From Castanea sativa (taxonomy: Eukaryota; Streptophyta; Magnoliopsida; Fagales; Fagaceae), in assembly GCF_040712315.1 (NCBI RefSeq), contig NC_134014.1, forward strand, positions 9,518,244 through 9,582,243: 64,000 nt of DNA. Reading direction: 5' to 3'. The notes below the pieces were generated by a model. That model saw only the letters and a list, made by a program, of their open reading frames with translations. It searched no databases and was not told the origin of the DNA. Below are positions 48,839 through 59,351 of the stretch, in pieces; position 1 is the stretch's first letter; each line of letters opens with the position of its first letter. Both the position numbers and the translations under genes were made by a program.

Positions 48839-49490
48839 TGAAAGCTTGAATTTGTACTAAAACACAAGAGCTTGTTCAAACCCCCAAATAAAATTACAGC
48901 TAGATTACTTTTACTCAAACTTAGATTAAGTGCGGAACAAGAGTAAATAAGCGTAATGAACAGATAACACTACCCTAAGTCATATTCATCCATTATCAAC
49001 AATAAAATAAAAGGTTAAAGAGTAGGAAAGAAAGATGCAAATACAAGATAACATCGAGATGTGTTATCGAAAAGGAAACCGAAGAATTCGGCGAAAACCT
49101 CTCCACAAACCTCCAAGTTGAAATTGATCCACTAGAAAATAACAAAAGACCCGCCAAGCCTAGTCTACCCATATACTTGAGCCCTTCACGCTCCTGCTAC
49201 CAACTGACTTCTCGGAGCTTTATCTTCTCTAGCTTTCCAGATCCTGCAATTCAGCCTGATTGTATCCGCCAATGAATGACACCTTCCAATATTACTCGGT
49301 AGCACCAAAATCTCACTTTACACTAAGTATAGGTGTGTTAAGTGTTTGGGCTAGCAACCTCTCAAAGATCTAGAGATGGAGAGGTAAGAGTTGAGGAAAA
49401 TTACAAGAAAATGTGTAGATGATTGTGGGTAAAACAATCCAAATTTGGCACGGAATTAAAGCCAACACAAGATAATTGGAAATCATAACT
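48839..49490 (-). mobile_element. Copia 5' LTR (right boundary approximate)
   Basis: The LTR abuts the primer site. Its inner edge (plus-strand TGAAAGC at 48839) gives the expected CA terminus on the minus strand. The outer edge near 49490 is a guess from loss of character. No matching 3' LTR was found near 42.7-43.7 kb, so the element is truncated or rearranged. Confidence 0.5.
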
Positions 49491-49522
49491 TTACAATTTT
49501 GGTATGGCATAAATTAAATTAA

Positions 49523-49524
<2 letters not shown>

Positions 49525-49569
<45 letters not shown>
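49525..49569. repeat. (ATT)n microsatellite
   Basis: About 15 ATT units between the copia LTR and duplication copy B. Confidence 0.95.
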
Positions 49570-49572
<3 letters not shown>

Positions 49573-49609
49573 AGACTTTCTTGCTCGAATAGTTGTTATA
49601 GTCTTATAG

Positions 49610-50620
49610 AGCATAAAGCTATGTCAATTGTATCGGTAGAGTAATGGGAAGATGTGAACAGCTTATACAGACTCCGAAGGCTTCATAGTAATTGCACATA
49701 CATACAAAGGAGAGCTCAGAGATGACACTGTTATATATAGATGACCAACGCAAGACAACAGAGATTCATCTTCATTAATTTAGCAATTAATAACAGTACA
49801 AGCACACGAGGGCGCGCGCGCGCGGTAATATTTAGCAACAGCACCATGACCAACTGTTCAAGTAATTATATTTACACCTTCATATATATAGCACATAGGT
49901 GAAGTACGTAAACACTTAAAAACTTGTACAATCCTTGAAAAGGTCTGTGTGTCTCTGCACATATATAGCAATATTGATGCATAAGGGAGAATCTCTTTAT
50001 TTTTATTTTTTAGTTAGGACACTAGTTTGGCTTGCATATGTGGAAGAGTTGTAACTTGCATGGAAGTTGAAGATGGAAAGGTTAGACTACGGACAAGGGT
50101 GACGGCCGCAATGCAAGAATACATAACCACAATTTCCAGCAGGCTTGCCAGGAAGGTTGCAGTCAGTACGATAGCAGCAAGGCAGGGCGTAGCAGGTTTT
50201 GTTGGTAGCAGCATTGTTGTAGCAAAGCTGGCATGGTAAACAAACCATCTTCCCCTTCATCATTAGGGCCAGCCTTGAACATTGGGTACTCACTACTCAG
50301 TTGGGCTTATGGGATGTAATGTTTCGTTTGATGTCTCAACTAGCTTCAGCTCAGCGTGGGATCCTGCATGCACGTAATTTAACTATAAAAAGAGAGCGAA
50401 AGAGAGAGAGATTGAATTGGAGCATTGCTCAGAAATCACAACTAGAGCTTACCTGGAGTACTGATGATGAAGAAGTGAACAAAGATGAATAGTGAGAGTA
50501 TTAACTTGTTATTAATTGTGAAATTCGCCATGGCTTACAGATGAACACACACAGGCATGCATACACAGATAGAGGAGGTATCTAGAGAGATATGATAAGA
50601 GTGTTTATATAGATCATGAA
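49610..50620. repeat. Segmental duplication, copy B (partner 40080-41170)
   Basis: Same gene order and orientation as copy A. A GC dinucleotide tract (49811-49822) lies where copy A reads a plain AT stretch. Confidence 0.85.
50087..50531 (-). pseudogene. Cysteine-rich secreted peptide, copy B, frameshifted
   Basis: Exon 1 (50531-50453, 26 codons plus 1 nt) encodes a signal peptide almost identical to copy A's (MANFTINNKLILSLFIFV). The GT-AG intron ends before 50363. Exon 2 begins in frame like copy A (ELKLVETSNETLHPI) but meets TAG near 50296. The cysteine domain continues in another frame to the stop at 50087, with C-x2-C-x2-C, then CYALPCCYRTDCNLPGKP and three more cysteines. One small indel near 50290-50300 explains this. 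The cysteine domain is strongly diverged from copy A yet keeps the CC-x4-C and KP(P/A)G core. It may be a recent pseudogene, a sequencing error, or a gene with unusual splicing. Confidence 0.65.
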
Positions 50621-51548
50621 TTGCGTGTGGGGAAGGTTTGAATAAATTGATTTGTTATTTTATTTGCAGTAGTGCTGGTTGTAGCCTCAATTTAAAGCAT
50701 AGGTTTTAATTGGGTTCCTATAAGTGCAAACATGGCTGTACATTTCCTGTCTCATTGGTCAATAGTAAATTCATTGACAAGTTATTTTTATGTTGTTTTC
50801 TTTTGTATTTGCCCTCCTTCTAGTTGCTATGTTATCTTCTTCTTCTTCTTCTTTTTTTTTTTTTTTGGTTTTAAACCAGCAGGTTTGGATAACCAACGGA
50901 AGAAATTATTCTTCCTAGCGTGCCCGTGGAATTTACACCATCAAAAGCCATAGAGTTCACATTTCATTATCTAAGGTTTTTCCAAATAAAAAAAAAAGCT
51001 TTTAAAACTATTACTCTTAATTTAATCTCATTAAAATTTAAAATTAATAATAATGCCTACTGAAAATAAAGATAAGTCAATAAAATTGTTAATATTATGT
51101 GGATTGACTTTTTGTTGACAATGTTTTCAAAGATTTCAAAATAAAATAAAGAACTAAAAACCTCATAGAATATGCCACGAGCCTTGTAGCTCAACTAATA
51201 CATCGGTATCCATAGTTCAAATCTCTCTATTCTAATTATCGAAACATTTTTAAAAATAAAATAAATAAATACAATAATAATAAATAAAATAAAATAAAGC
51301 CACAATATACCCAATAGTTGGCTTATTTTGTCCGTGAAATGATGTAAATCTAGAAGTCTCAAATTTAATCTACTACACTATCAATTCAAAAGATTTTTAA
51401 AATGTCATGACTCATTGGTAAAGAATGAAACAATAACTAAAACAGTACCACAAAAATAATTATGTATAAAATAGGAAAGGAAACTAAAAAAAGTATAGGG
51501 GAAATGTATTTATTTTTGTTAAGAAGTTTGATTTTCTAACTTGTAAGT
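50621..51548. other. AT-rich intergenic DNA with SINE remnant
   Basis: The only structure is a tRNA-like SINE remnant at about 51176-51250 (TGTAGCTCAACTAA, then a weak B box AGTTCAAATCT). Confidence 0.4.
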
Positions 51549-51706
51549 GGAAAATTCTTAAATACCCTCAAAGTACGGAAAAATTATGCTCTCTCATCTT
51601 ACATTCATGGTGGATTCCATCATAAATTTAATGAATGGATCTCATCATGAATGTAAGAGGAATGAGCATTATTCTCTGTACTCCGAAAATACCTAAGAAT
51701 TACTCC
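51549..51706. mobile_element. Palindromic MITE, 158 bp, copy 1
   Basis: The element is nearly one inverted repeat: GGAAAATTCTTAAATAC at the left and the complement of AAGAATTACTCC at the right, with CTCTCATCTTACATTCATG mirrored by CATGAATGTAAGAGGAATG in the middle. The second copy at 55801-55958 has the same length. Confidence 0.7.
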
Positions 51707-51811
51707 TTGTATGGGCGGCCAACCAACAAAAAGGGACAGAGTAAATATTTGTTTAAATGCAATTTAATTCTTCAATCCATTTAAAATGTGAGTCTTCTGA
51801 GATGATGATGT

Positions 51812-51819
51812 TATAAATG
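51812..51819 (+). promoter_or_regulatory. Candidate TATA box of TSPO gene
   Basis: TTATAAAT lies about 165 bp before the start at 51981. Confidence 0.35.
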
Positions 51820-51980
51820 GGCATAAAATTTATAGCATATCCTTTTTAAGTTATTTTGATTCGTAACGTTCCATCTTATCCCTCCAATGTCTCCACCATT
51901 TGTCTCCTAATCTTTTGTCTCTTCAATTCATAACCAATTTCCTAATCCTATCCACACCACAAAGCACAAATTCCATTACA

Positions 51981-52526
51981 ATGGCTATGCAAACCCTCCA
52001 ACACTGGTCCAAGAATGAACCTACCAACACCACCATGGCCAAACAAGAAACCAAGAAAACCGAGTCCAAAAGGGCTATACAGTCCCTAACCCTAGCCATT
52101 GTTGTCCCTGTCTCTCTAACCATGTCCATCATTTTTATGTTTTGCTCGGGCCACAAGTACCAAGCAATGGGCAAACCATTTTGGTTCCCACCTCTTTGGC
52201 TCATACACTCTGCCTCTTTGGGATCATCTTTCCTCATGGGTTTTGCAGCTTGGCTTGTGTGTGCTCATGGTGGATTTCATACACATCCTGATGCATTACC
52301 ACTCTACATTGCTCAAGTTTCACTAAGCGTAGTGTGGGATCCTCTTGTTCTCGTGATTGGTGCTAGATTTCTTGGGCTTTTGTTTTGTGTTGTCAACATT
52401 GGAACTCTTCTCGCATGTTACTATTATTTTCGAAAGGTAAATCCATTTGCAAAAGATCTTGTTAAACCCTGTTTGGCATGGACTGGATATCTTACTATTG
52501 TTAGTTTTAAGCTTATCTTTATTTAG
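51981..52526 (+). CDS. TSPO: TSPO/MBR family membrane protein (plant TSPO)
   Basis: Tryptophan-rich translocator protein. The Arabidopsis homologue is an intronless, ABA- and stress-induced protein of the ER/Golgi that binds haem and is removed by autophagy. The 181-aa product has a plant-type hydrophilic N-terminus (1-31) and five membrane segments (about 34-56, 67-93, 105-126, 128-148, 160-180). It has family motifs PFWFPPLWLIH (66-76), AAWLV (89-93), QVSLSVVWDP (112-121) and the terminal VKPCLAWTGYL. The start at 51981 is preferred because it gives the usual length and an AACA-like context; an upstream in-frame ATG at 51900 would add 27 residues (MSPNLLSLQF...) with no family match. The frame is undamaged. 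Confidence 0.9.
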   Translation: MAMQTLQHWSKNEPTNTTMAKQETKKTESKRAIQSLTLAIVVPVSLTMSIIFMFCSGHKYQAMGKPFWFPPLWLIHSASLGSSFLMGFAAWLVCAHGGFHTHPDALPLYIAQVSLSVVWDPLVLVIGARFLGLLFCVVNIGTLLACYYYFRKVNPFAKDLVKPCLAWTGYLTIVSFKLIFI

Positions 52527-53100
52527 AGTTTGGTTTTGCATAAATTTCGCTTCGGACCTATCCAAATTGAAACTTGTAGATGTTTGTGCCTTTTGGGCAG
52601 ATAACAAGTGTTTTCGCAGACTATAATACTTGTTTGGTGATTAATTTTCAATTTAGATGAAAGGTGATGCCTCTGATTTTACCTATTAAAAATGCCGTGA
52701 CCCAATGCAATTGTTTGGGGTAAAAGGCTTTCAATTTGAACGGTGTATACGAGTCAAGAGCCTAGTGAAGTGATCCATTGACTTTGCCCGGTTTTCTCGG
52801 AAGGAAAATCTGAGTACAAATTCTCCTCTCACTTATTGTCAGAAAAAAATATATACCAACCTTGGAGATGGTATATGAATATAGCTGCAAATGACATAAA
52901 GATGGTAGTCGATCATATATATATTTTCCCTTCTTTCCTTTTCAATATAGTGTTTTTTCTTTTTACAAATACAATATGATTAGAAATTTATTATCTCCAA
53001 TCCATTTAATTCTTAACCATCCGGCTAAAACACCAACAAATTTATTTTTTCTGTGGAGAGATTCAAACTCTTTTCCTTTATTGTGCAATCTAATTGAGCT
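52527..53100. other. 3' flank of TSPO, no gene seen
   Basis: It probably includes the TSPO 3' UTR. No further gene or repeat is recognised until the SINE. Confidence 0.4.
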
Positions 53101-53154
53101 ATCTAGAATCAACATTTCTTTTTTTTTTTTTTTTTTTTTGAGGGTGTTCAATGT

Positions 53155-53324
53155 TTTTTTTTTTTTTTTTTGAGAGAGTTCAACCTATGACGTCCGCTCT
53201 TGATGGTAGCTATTTATCATTAAACCAAGATATCAATCAGTTTTTTGTGTAGGCGGGAATTGAACCCAAAATCTCTTATATAACTATTAGAGACTTTTCC
53301 AATTGAGCTAACTAGAACCCACAA
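53155..53324 (-). mobile_element. tRNA-derived SINE, minus orientation
   Basis: Same family as 34310. On the minus strand it has TTAGCTCAATTGGAAAAG (A box), GGTTCAATTCCCGCCTACAC (B box region), then the poly(A) tail (plus-strand T-run 53155-53171). Flanking duplication GGGTGTTCAATGT (53142-53154) and GGGTGTTCAAATGT (53325-53338). A further poly(T)GAGG tract (53119-53142) sits directly before the left duplication. Confidence 0.88.
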
Positions 53325-53383
53325 GGGTGTTCAAATGTATAGTTAAGAAGGCATTGTATGCAAATACACCATCCAAACATTTA

Positions 53384-53710
53384 CGCTCTGTTTGTTTCAA
53401 TAATGATGTTTTCTAGAAAATGAGTCATTTTCTAAAAAGCATTTTCTATAAAACTATCTCATTTTCCAATATTTGGTAGTAACTTTAAATAAGTTGAAAA
53501 ACAACCTCTTAACTTCCCTTATTTAGCTTGCTGTGAGATAGAGTTGTTTTCCAAAAAAATTTAATGAAAAACAATCTCTAAAAATAAGCCATACTTTTTA
53601 TATTGACCAAAGATAGTTTTCCTTTGACTCATATTTTTTTATGCTATCAAATATTGGAAAATAAGGAAAACTATTTTTACACAAGGTTTTCTATTGAAAC
53701 AAACGGAGCG
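53384..53710. mobile_element. MITE with TTA target duplication, 327 bp
   Basis: Inverted ends CGCTCTGTTTGTTTCAAT and ATTGAAACAAACGGAGCG, flanked by TTA at 53381-53383 and 53711-53713. The subterminal ATTTTCCAATATTTGG is mirrored by CAAATATTGGAAAAT. The 3-bp target suggests PIF/Harbinger (Tourist-like). Confidence 0.8.
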
Positions 53711-53713
53711 TTA

Positions 53714-54059
53714 AGAAAGGTTTAACTTTTTACCTAAAGATAATGACTTTGTGACAATTTTGATAATTTAATAGTTACAGTGAGAGGGTAGAAGGATTTA
53801 AGTTCTAGATATCTCTAATAGAAACACCAAAAGGTACTAATTAAATTATAAGACTTTTGGCAAGTTTGTGACCATTTAGTCATGGATCTTACGAGCATCT
53901 TATGAACATACACATGGAAAATTATCCACTACTTCGGGACCAATGTTCCCTCTTTTCACATGAACTAGTTAATAATCGATGAAATACATGAACATTTTAA
54001 CAATTTTTTTTTTGTTTTAAATATGAAATTTGATATTTATGGTAATTAATAATTATTAA
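53714..54059. other. AT-rich DNA, nothing recognised
   Basis: A short spacer between the MITE and the Pack-MULE. Confidence 0.4.
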
Positions 54060-54068
54060 TAAGTATTT

Positions 54069-55380
54069 AGGATAATTACAGTAAACCCACCTGAGGTATG
54101 GTCCGCTTTTACTTTGCCTACCCGTGGTTTAAAACTTTACACTTTGCCCACCTGAGGTTAGTTCTATTAGCCTTCCATAACCCACCTCAATGTTTGCCGT
54201 TAGAAAAACACATTTTTAGGTAAAAACAAATATAACAAGAATCAAAAAGTTAGGGTTTTAAATTCCAATGAAAAGTCATTGTCCCAATGGATCACCTGAG
54301 CATTTTTCAATGCCCCATCACCCAATTCCTTATTCTCAATCCTCCTTAATAGCTCTTTCACCACCGCCTCCGGCTCCGACTCGCCGACCAATACCAGGTT
54401 CCTCTTCTTACTCCTCAACAAAATATCAACAACCCATTTCACCTCCTCACCTCTCTGAAGTCCCAATTGGGCTGCACTCCCCTGTTGCTGCAACCGTGGA
54501 TTCAAGTACAGATTCCTACTTGGTGCAGTGGGTCCACCTCTAAATCCCAGTCCAATAGGACCTCAGTTTGGAATCGAAGAAACCGAAGGCGAAGACAAAT
54601 TCAGAGACTGCTTAATTGTGGCCTTTACAGCTAAGCTCGAAAAGCTTGCTTCTCACATAACTCGACTCACACTTGGGTCATTGAGAATCGATATAATTAG
54701 TTGCTCAAGCTTGACTTTTACCGCTAGAAGCGGCTGCTGCTATTGCTGCTCAGGGCAGCCACGCTCTGATGTGCCTCCGCTCGCTTCAGCGCCGCCATAA
54801 AAGCATTCGAGATTGGCGGCTTGATACCAGGGCTAAGGTTTTGAGTCGTGGGGAGCCGCTGGATTTCTCTCCCTGTCTTATATTCCGATCTAGCACCTAA
54901 AAGCCACCACCACGACACCAAACCCATGGCTGATCTACCATGATCCAAACCCACGGCTGGATTTTTCTATACCTCACACTTCAGTTGTTGGCTTATCTCT
55001 ATCTCACTCTCTCTTTATTGATAACATTGTTGGTTGTTTTGAGATGTTGGTCTTCTTGTAAAATTTGGTTCAAAATTTTGAGTTGTTGTGAAAATGTTGA
55101 TATTATTATAGATTAAAAATAATTTCATTAAGCAATTTGATTGGTGTGTTGTTCCTCACTTTGTTCTTATTGAAGTTCATGAGCAATGAAAAACCCTAGC
55201 TTTTTTATTCTTGTTACATTTGTTTTTGCCTAAATATGTGTTTTTCTAACGGCAAACAGAGAGGTGAGTTACAGAAGGCTAACGAGGCTAACCTCAGGTG
55301 GGCAAAGTGTAAAGTTTTAAACCACGGGTAGACAAAGTGGAAGCGGGTCATGCCACAGGTGGGTTTACTGTAATTATCCC
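54069..55380. mobile_element. Pack-MULE carrying an SMXL gene fragment
   Basis: 1312 bp flanked by perfect 9-bp duplications TAAGTATTT (54060-54068, 55381-55389). The terminal inverted repeats start AGGATAATTACAGTAAACCC and run about 170 bp (through GTTAGAAAAACACATTTTTA and its partner near 55235). They differ from the repeats of the other three MULEs, so this is a separate family. The centre carries host sequence on the minus strand and no transposase. Confidence 0.9.
54242..54880 (-). pseudogene. Captured fragment of a SMAX1-LIKE (SMXL) gene
   Basis: Minus-strand pieces in order: PPISNAFMAALKRAEAHQ (about 54850-54780), a frameshift, then LEQLIISILNDPSVSRVM (about 54715-54665) and SFSSLAVKATIKQSL. 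A stop near 54557 follows, and from 54505 NPRLQQQGSAAQLGLQRGEE, VKWVVDILLRSKKRNLVLVG and ELLRRIENKELGDGALKNAQ. This is the double Clp-N domain and the start of the first ATPase-like domain of SMXL proteins, the repressors degraded in strigolactone and karrikin signalling. The GxxGxGKT region and EAR motif are absent, and frameshift and stops preclude function. Confidence 0.85.
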
Positions 55381-55389
55381 TAAGTATTT

Positions 55390-55605
55390 TTATGATTGTA
55401 TGTGTATATGTAACTATCTATTCTATTTTTAAAGGAAATATGAAGTGGCATGATTCTAATAGAAGGTTAATTAGATATTGAGTATAATTTAAAATCAATT
55501 AAAATTTTATATTAGAATAATGATGTGTGACAAAAGCTTATGTGACAAAATATTATGAGGTCAATTAAAAGTCAAACTATTTCATATATCAATTAAAAGT
55601 CAAAC

Positions 55606-55666
<61 letters not shown>

Positions 55667-55800
55667 CTCTTCCTTTGTTTTAAATTTTTTTTTCTAAAAA
55701 TAGGATTTGCTAATTATGGTTGTTAATAAACATTTATTATTTTTAGATATAGTTTGATCAAGCATGCTAAAGACACAACAAAAATTCATAGCAGTTTCAC
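55390..55800. repeat. AT-rich DNA with tandem repeat and (TA)n
   Basis: A 28-bp unit containing TCAATTAAAAGTCAAACTAT is repeated twice (55561-55617), followed by about 25 TA units (55614-55663). No gene. Confidence 0.7.
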
Positions 55801-55958
55801 GGAAAATTATTGAATACTATGGGAGTACCATAAATTCGTACTCTCCCCTCTCACATGAATTGTGGATCCCACCAAAAATTTAATTAGTGAGACTCACAAT
55901 TATGCGAGAGGAGGGAGTACACATTTATGGTACTCTGGGAGTACCCAATAATTACTCC
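55801..55958. mobile_element. Palindromic MITE, 158 bp, copy 2
   Basis: The left half (GGGAGTACCATAAATTCGTA, CTCTCACATG) mirrors the right half (ATGCGAGAGGAGGGAGTACA, TTTATGGTACTC). It ends ATAATTACTCC like the copy at 51549-51706. Confidence 0.75.
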
Positions 55959-56011
55959 AGTTTCACAACAATCCCAAACTAACCTACCATTTCAAATTAT
56001 AATGGGCCCGT

Positions 56012-56871
56012 CACTACAAGAAAATCGAGCTATTGAGGTGCTTTCTTGGCCTGCCGCTATAGATGAGATATATTGCGGCATTTCATTGGATCGTAGCAAT
56101 AAATCTAGCCTTTTGTGGCGTACTACAGCGGCATTATATAAACCGCTGCAATATACGTGTTTTAGCAGCGTTAGACATAGCTATAACGGCGCTCCATAAA
56201 CCCACTGCAATGTATGAGTTTCAGCGGCGTTTGATTTAGTTATAGCGGCGGTATTATCAAACCACCATAGTAAATATCTTTTTGCGGCATGTATTTTAAT
56301 TACAGTGGCGGTTTAAGCGACCGCCACAATAGACCTGTTAATTGCCAAAAGGCCGATTTTTTCCCCTTTGTTTTTTTTTTTTGTTTTTTTTCCTTTCCCC
56401 TCATATAAACTTATCAATTTAGACCCCAACCTTTTCATTTCTCATCAATTTGTCTCCCTCTAAAAAAAACACTCTCTATCTCTCTCTCTCTTTCACTCTC
56501 ACTCTCAAATTATAATCTCATGTCATTGATCTCAAAACCCAACAATTGATCTTCCCACCACCACCACACATTCCCACTCTCAAACGCTAGATTGGGTCTG
56601 TCTCTATTAGCACTCACCGCCGACACTAGCCAATTGAACCCCCAAAAACAACCATCGAGGCTTGACTAGGAATATAGGAGTGACTTTCAACAACACGTCC
56701 ACAAACCACCCCACGACTCATCATCGGATCCAACTGACCACCACTTCCACAACCACCAATCACCACAGTCCACAATGGAGGGACGAGGCAAAAAGAGAGA
56801 GACCCATCGAGAGAGTAGCCCACTAAAAGAGAGACATTGATTTGAGCAAAAGAGAGAGTGAAGTATCGATC

Positions 56872-56915
<44 letters not shown>

Positions 56916-57340
56916 AGAGAGAAAGTTAGTATGAGAGCAGAGTACTTTGAGACATATTTGGGTTTGATTTTGAGCAAAAGTGATAGATAGAGAGAGTGGA
57001 TCAATAAGTGATATGTGCGAAGAGCGAAGAGCAATGATGGCAATGCTTAGTCATGGAGTTAGAGAGAGTTCTAATAATTTTGGAAAATGAAGAGAGGGAG
57101 AGAGGACGGATTGCGAATGTCTTAGCTAGAAGAGTAGGAGAATCAGTTTGAGATGGAGGTTTTAGAGCTGAAGTTTTTTTGAGTGTATGATTGTGCAAGA
57201 AAATGCTTAATAAATTTTTTTTTTTTAATTGATTGTTATTGATCAAAGAATTTGTGTTATAATTTGTGTCCCTCTATAGTGGCGGTATTAAAAACCGCTG
57301 CAATATAAATATTATAGCGACAATTCTGTCAAGGGAGTTA
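56012..57340. mobile_element. CACTA-type element, left end and body
   Basis: It begins CACTACAAGAAAA, the canonical CACTA (En/Spm) terminus. Dense subterminal repeats of GCGGCGT/CCGCTGCAATAT type in both orientations follow (56030-56330) and recur near 57283-57320. The matching TTTCTTGTAGTG end is not seen, so the right end is truncated or displaced. The interior has a (GA)n tract (56877-56909) and no recognisable transposase. Confidence 0.65.
56877..56909. repeat. (GA)n microsatellite
   Basis: About 16 GA units inside the CACTA-type element. Confidence 0.9.
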
Positions 57341-57461
57341 ATATCGTACCGGAGACCATTTCGGTTTGATAAAAAAAAACAAAATATTTCGGTACCAGTT
57401 AATACTGGTATATATATATAAGTTTTTTTATATAAATTATAATCTGTTTATATTAACATTA

Positions 57462-57905
57462 GGGGTGTCAAATGGGTCGGTTTGGGGTGGGCATAATTGG
57501 GTTGGGTATATAAAACTCATTTATCCATTAAAACTCATTTAACATAATTGCTTCTAACTCAAACCCAACCCAACCCAATTATTATGGGTAAACCCCAACC
57601 CACCCAATTACCCAATTATCAAAATGACCAAAATATCCCAAAAAACTAAAAATTACCAAAATACCCCCGAAATCCTAAAAATGACCAAAATACCCCGAAA
57701 CCTAAAAATTACCAAAATACCCCCAAAACCCAAAAAATACCAAAATACCCTCCAAAACTTAAAAAATGACCAAAATACTCCCAAAACCTACAAAATGACC
57801 AAAATAACCCTAAAACTCAAAAAATCTCGAAACCCAAAAAATGACCAATATACCCCCAAAACCTAAAAATTACCATACCCCCAAAACCCAAAAAATGACC
57901 AAAAC
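57462..57905. repeat. hAT-type terminus followed by minisatellite
   Basis: TAGGGGTGTCAAATGGGT at 57462 looks like an Ac-type hAT end. From about 57618 to 57905 a unit near 29-32 bp (ACCAAAATACCCCCAAAACC plus a short spacer) is repeated about nine times with drift. The 80-codon open frame over it is only the repeat read through. Confidence 0.6.
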
Positions 57906-58289
57906 AATAATCAGAATGTGGTTTTTTGTTTTATTTTTTTGACACATTATTCAGACAACATTAATCAGAATCTTAGTGGGTTTCTTTTATTTGATGTTTT
58001 ATTGGGTGCATGTGGGGTTTTAGATCATAGTGATAATGATGAGATGATGATGGGAAAGTAGTTCTTGGTGAAGTTGTTACTATTGGTTGTTTTGACTGTG
58101 GTGTTGTGCTTTTAGAGGTTTTCTTTTTCAGTTTCTGGTTGTGGGTCTTCCATATTTGAACATTTCCATTTCTTGAAATGGGTTTTTGACTGCATTTGGT
58201 AGGTGGTTCCTTTTTCTCTTGTTTTCATAGGATTAGGTAAGATGTCAATGCCAGCAATACTCAGATAAAAAGTTGTGGAATTTATTTGA

Positions 58290-58570
58290 TGGAAGTGCTC
58301 AATCATGGAGCTAAAGAGTGATCTGGTGGTGGCAGTGTGATGAGCGAATATGGCAATGCTTGGTCATGGAGTTAGACAGAGATCTGATAGTTTTGGAAGA
58401 GAGAGAGAGAGAGAGAGAAAATGTCTTTGAAGGGTTGCAGAAATGGTTTGAGAAGGAGGTTTGGGGTTGAAGTTTTTCTTTTGAGTGTGTGATTGTGTGA
58501 GAAAATGCTTGATAAAATGTTATTTTGATTAATTGTTATTGATCTAAGAATATGAGTTATATTTTAGGAA
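58290..58570. repeat. Diverged direct copy of 56995-57255
   Basis: Parallel phrases in the same order: GGCAATGCTTGGTCATGGAG, GTGTGATTGTGTGAGAAAAT, GATTAATTGTTATTGATC. In the first copy they read GGCAATGCTTAGTCATGGAG and so on. This indicates a second CACTA-related piece. Confidence 0.65.
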
Positions 58571-58779
58571 GAATACAAAGAACATAAACATGTTCTTTCA
58601 ATAAATTAATAATAATGAAAGGAATAAAAAAATTAATTTAATTATCTTATTTTATTTAAAAAAATTTAGAAATTCAAAATTTTTTAATTTTTATGTGATT
58701 TATTATTTATTTAAATGTTGACGTGGAATTTTTAATATGCTAAATACATTTTTTAAATATTTTTTTAATAGCCATGTCA

Positions 58780-58961
58780 GCATTTAGTGTGCAAACAATG
58801 CACTTCATTTGCCACATAAGCAATTTCTGTTTGTGAGATGATGGTAAGGACTAAAATGGAACACATTTTTCAATTTAGGGACTAAAAGTGGTAAAATAGA
58901 AAAGTAGAGACCAAAATAGAAATGACCCCAAAATATAGGGACAAAAAGTGCATTTATGCTT
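58780..58961. mobile_element. Single MULE terminal repeat, no partner
   Basis: The sequence GGACTAAAAGTGGTAAAAT and AGGGACAAAAAGTGCATTTA matches the right arm of the Pack-MULE at 30202-31913. No left arm was found upstream, so it is a truncated or solo terminus. Confidence 0.55.
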
Positions 58962-59078
58962 TTTTTTTTTGTCCTTCCCACACAAAATTTCCCACGCCTA
59001 ACTATTTTTTTCACTCTTTCCCCCCAAATGTTTTGTCCCTTCCTGAAAAAAATTTCCCCAAAATTTTTTTCCCACTTA

Positions 59079-59308
59079 GAGCATCCACACCAGCTCATTT
59101 ATTTTACATATCCATTTTTACACTAAAAACCTACTTTTTCTATTTTACACATTCATTTTTACAAAACACCCACATCAGTTCATCTATTCTATCACATCTT
59201 TTAATAAAATAATCAACTTTCATCCATTTTTTATTATTTCTTTTACCTAACACTCTACATATGCACGCGCGTCCTCATTCTTTCTCTCTACCCATTTTTT
59301 CTGAAATT

Positions 59309-59351
<43 letters not shown>

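Noticed and set aside
57624..57866. 80-codon Lys/Pro/Thr-rich frame
   Set aside because: It is a minisatellite translated; there is no gene context.
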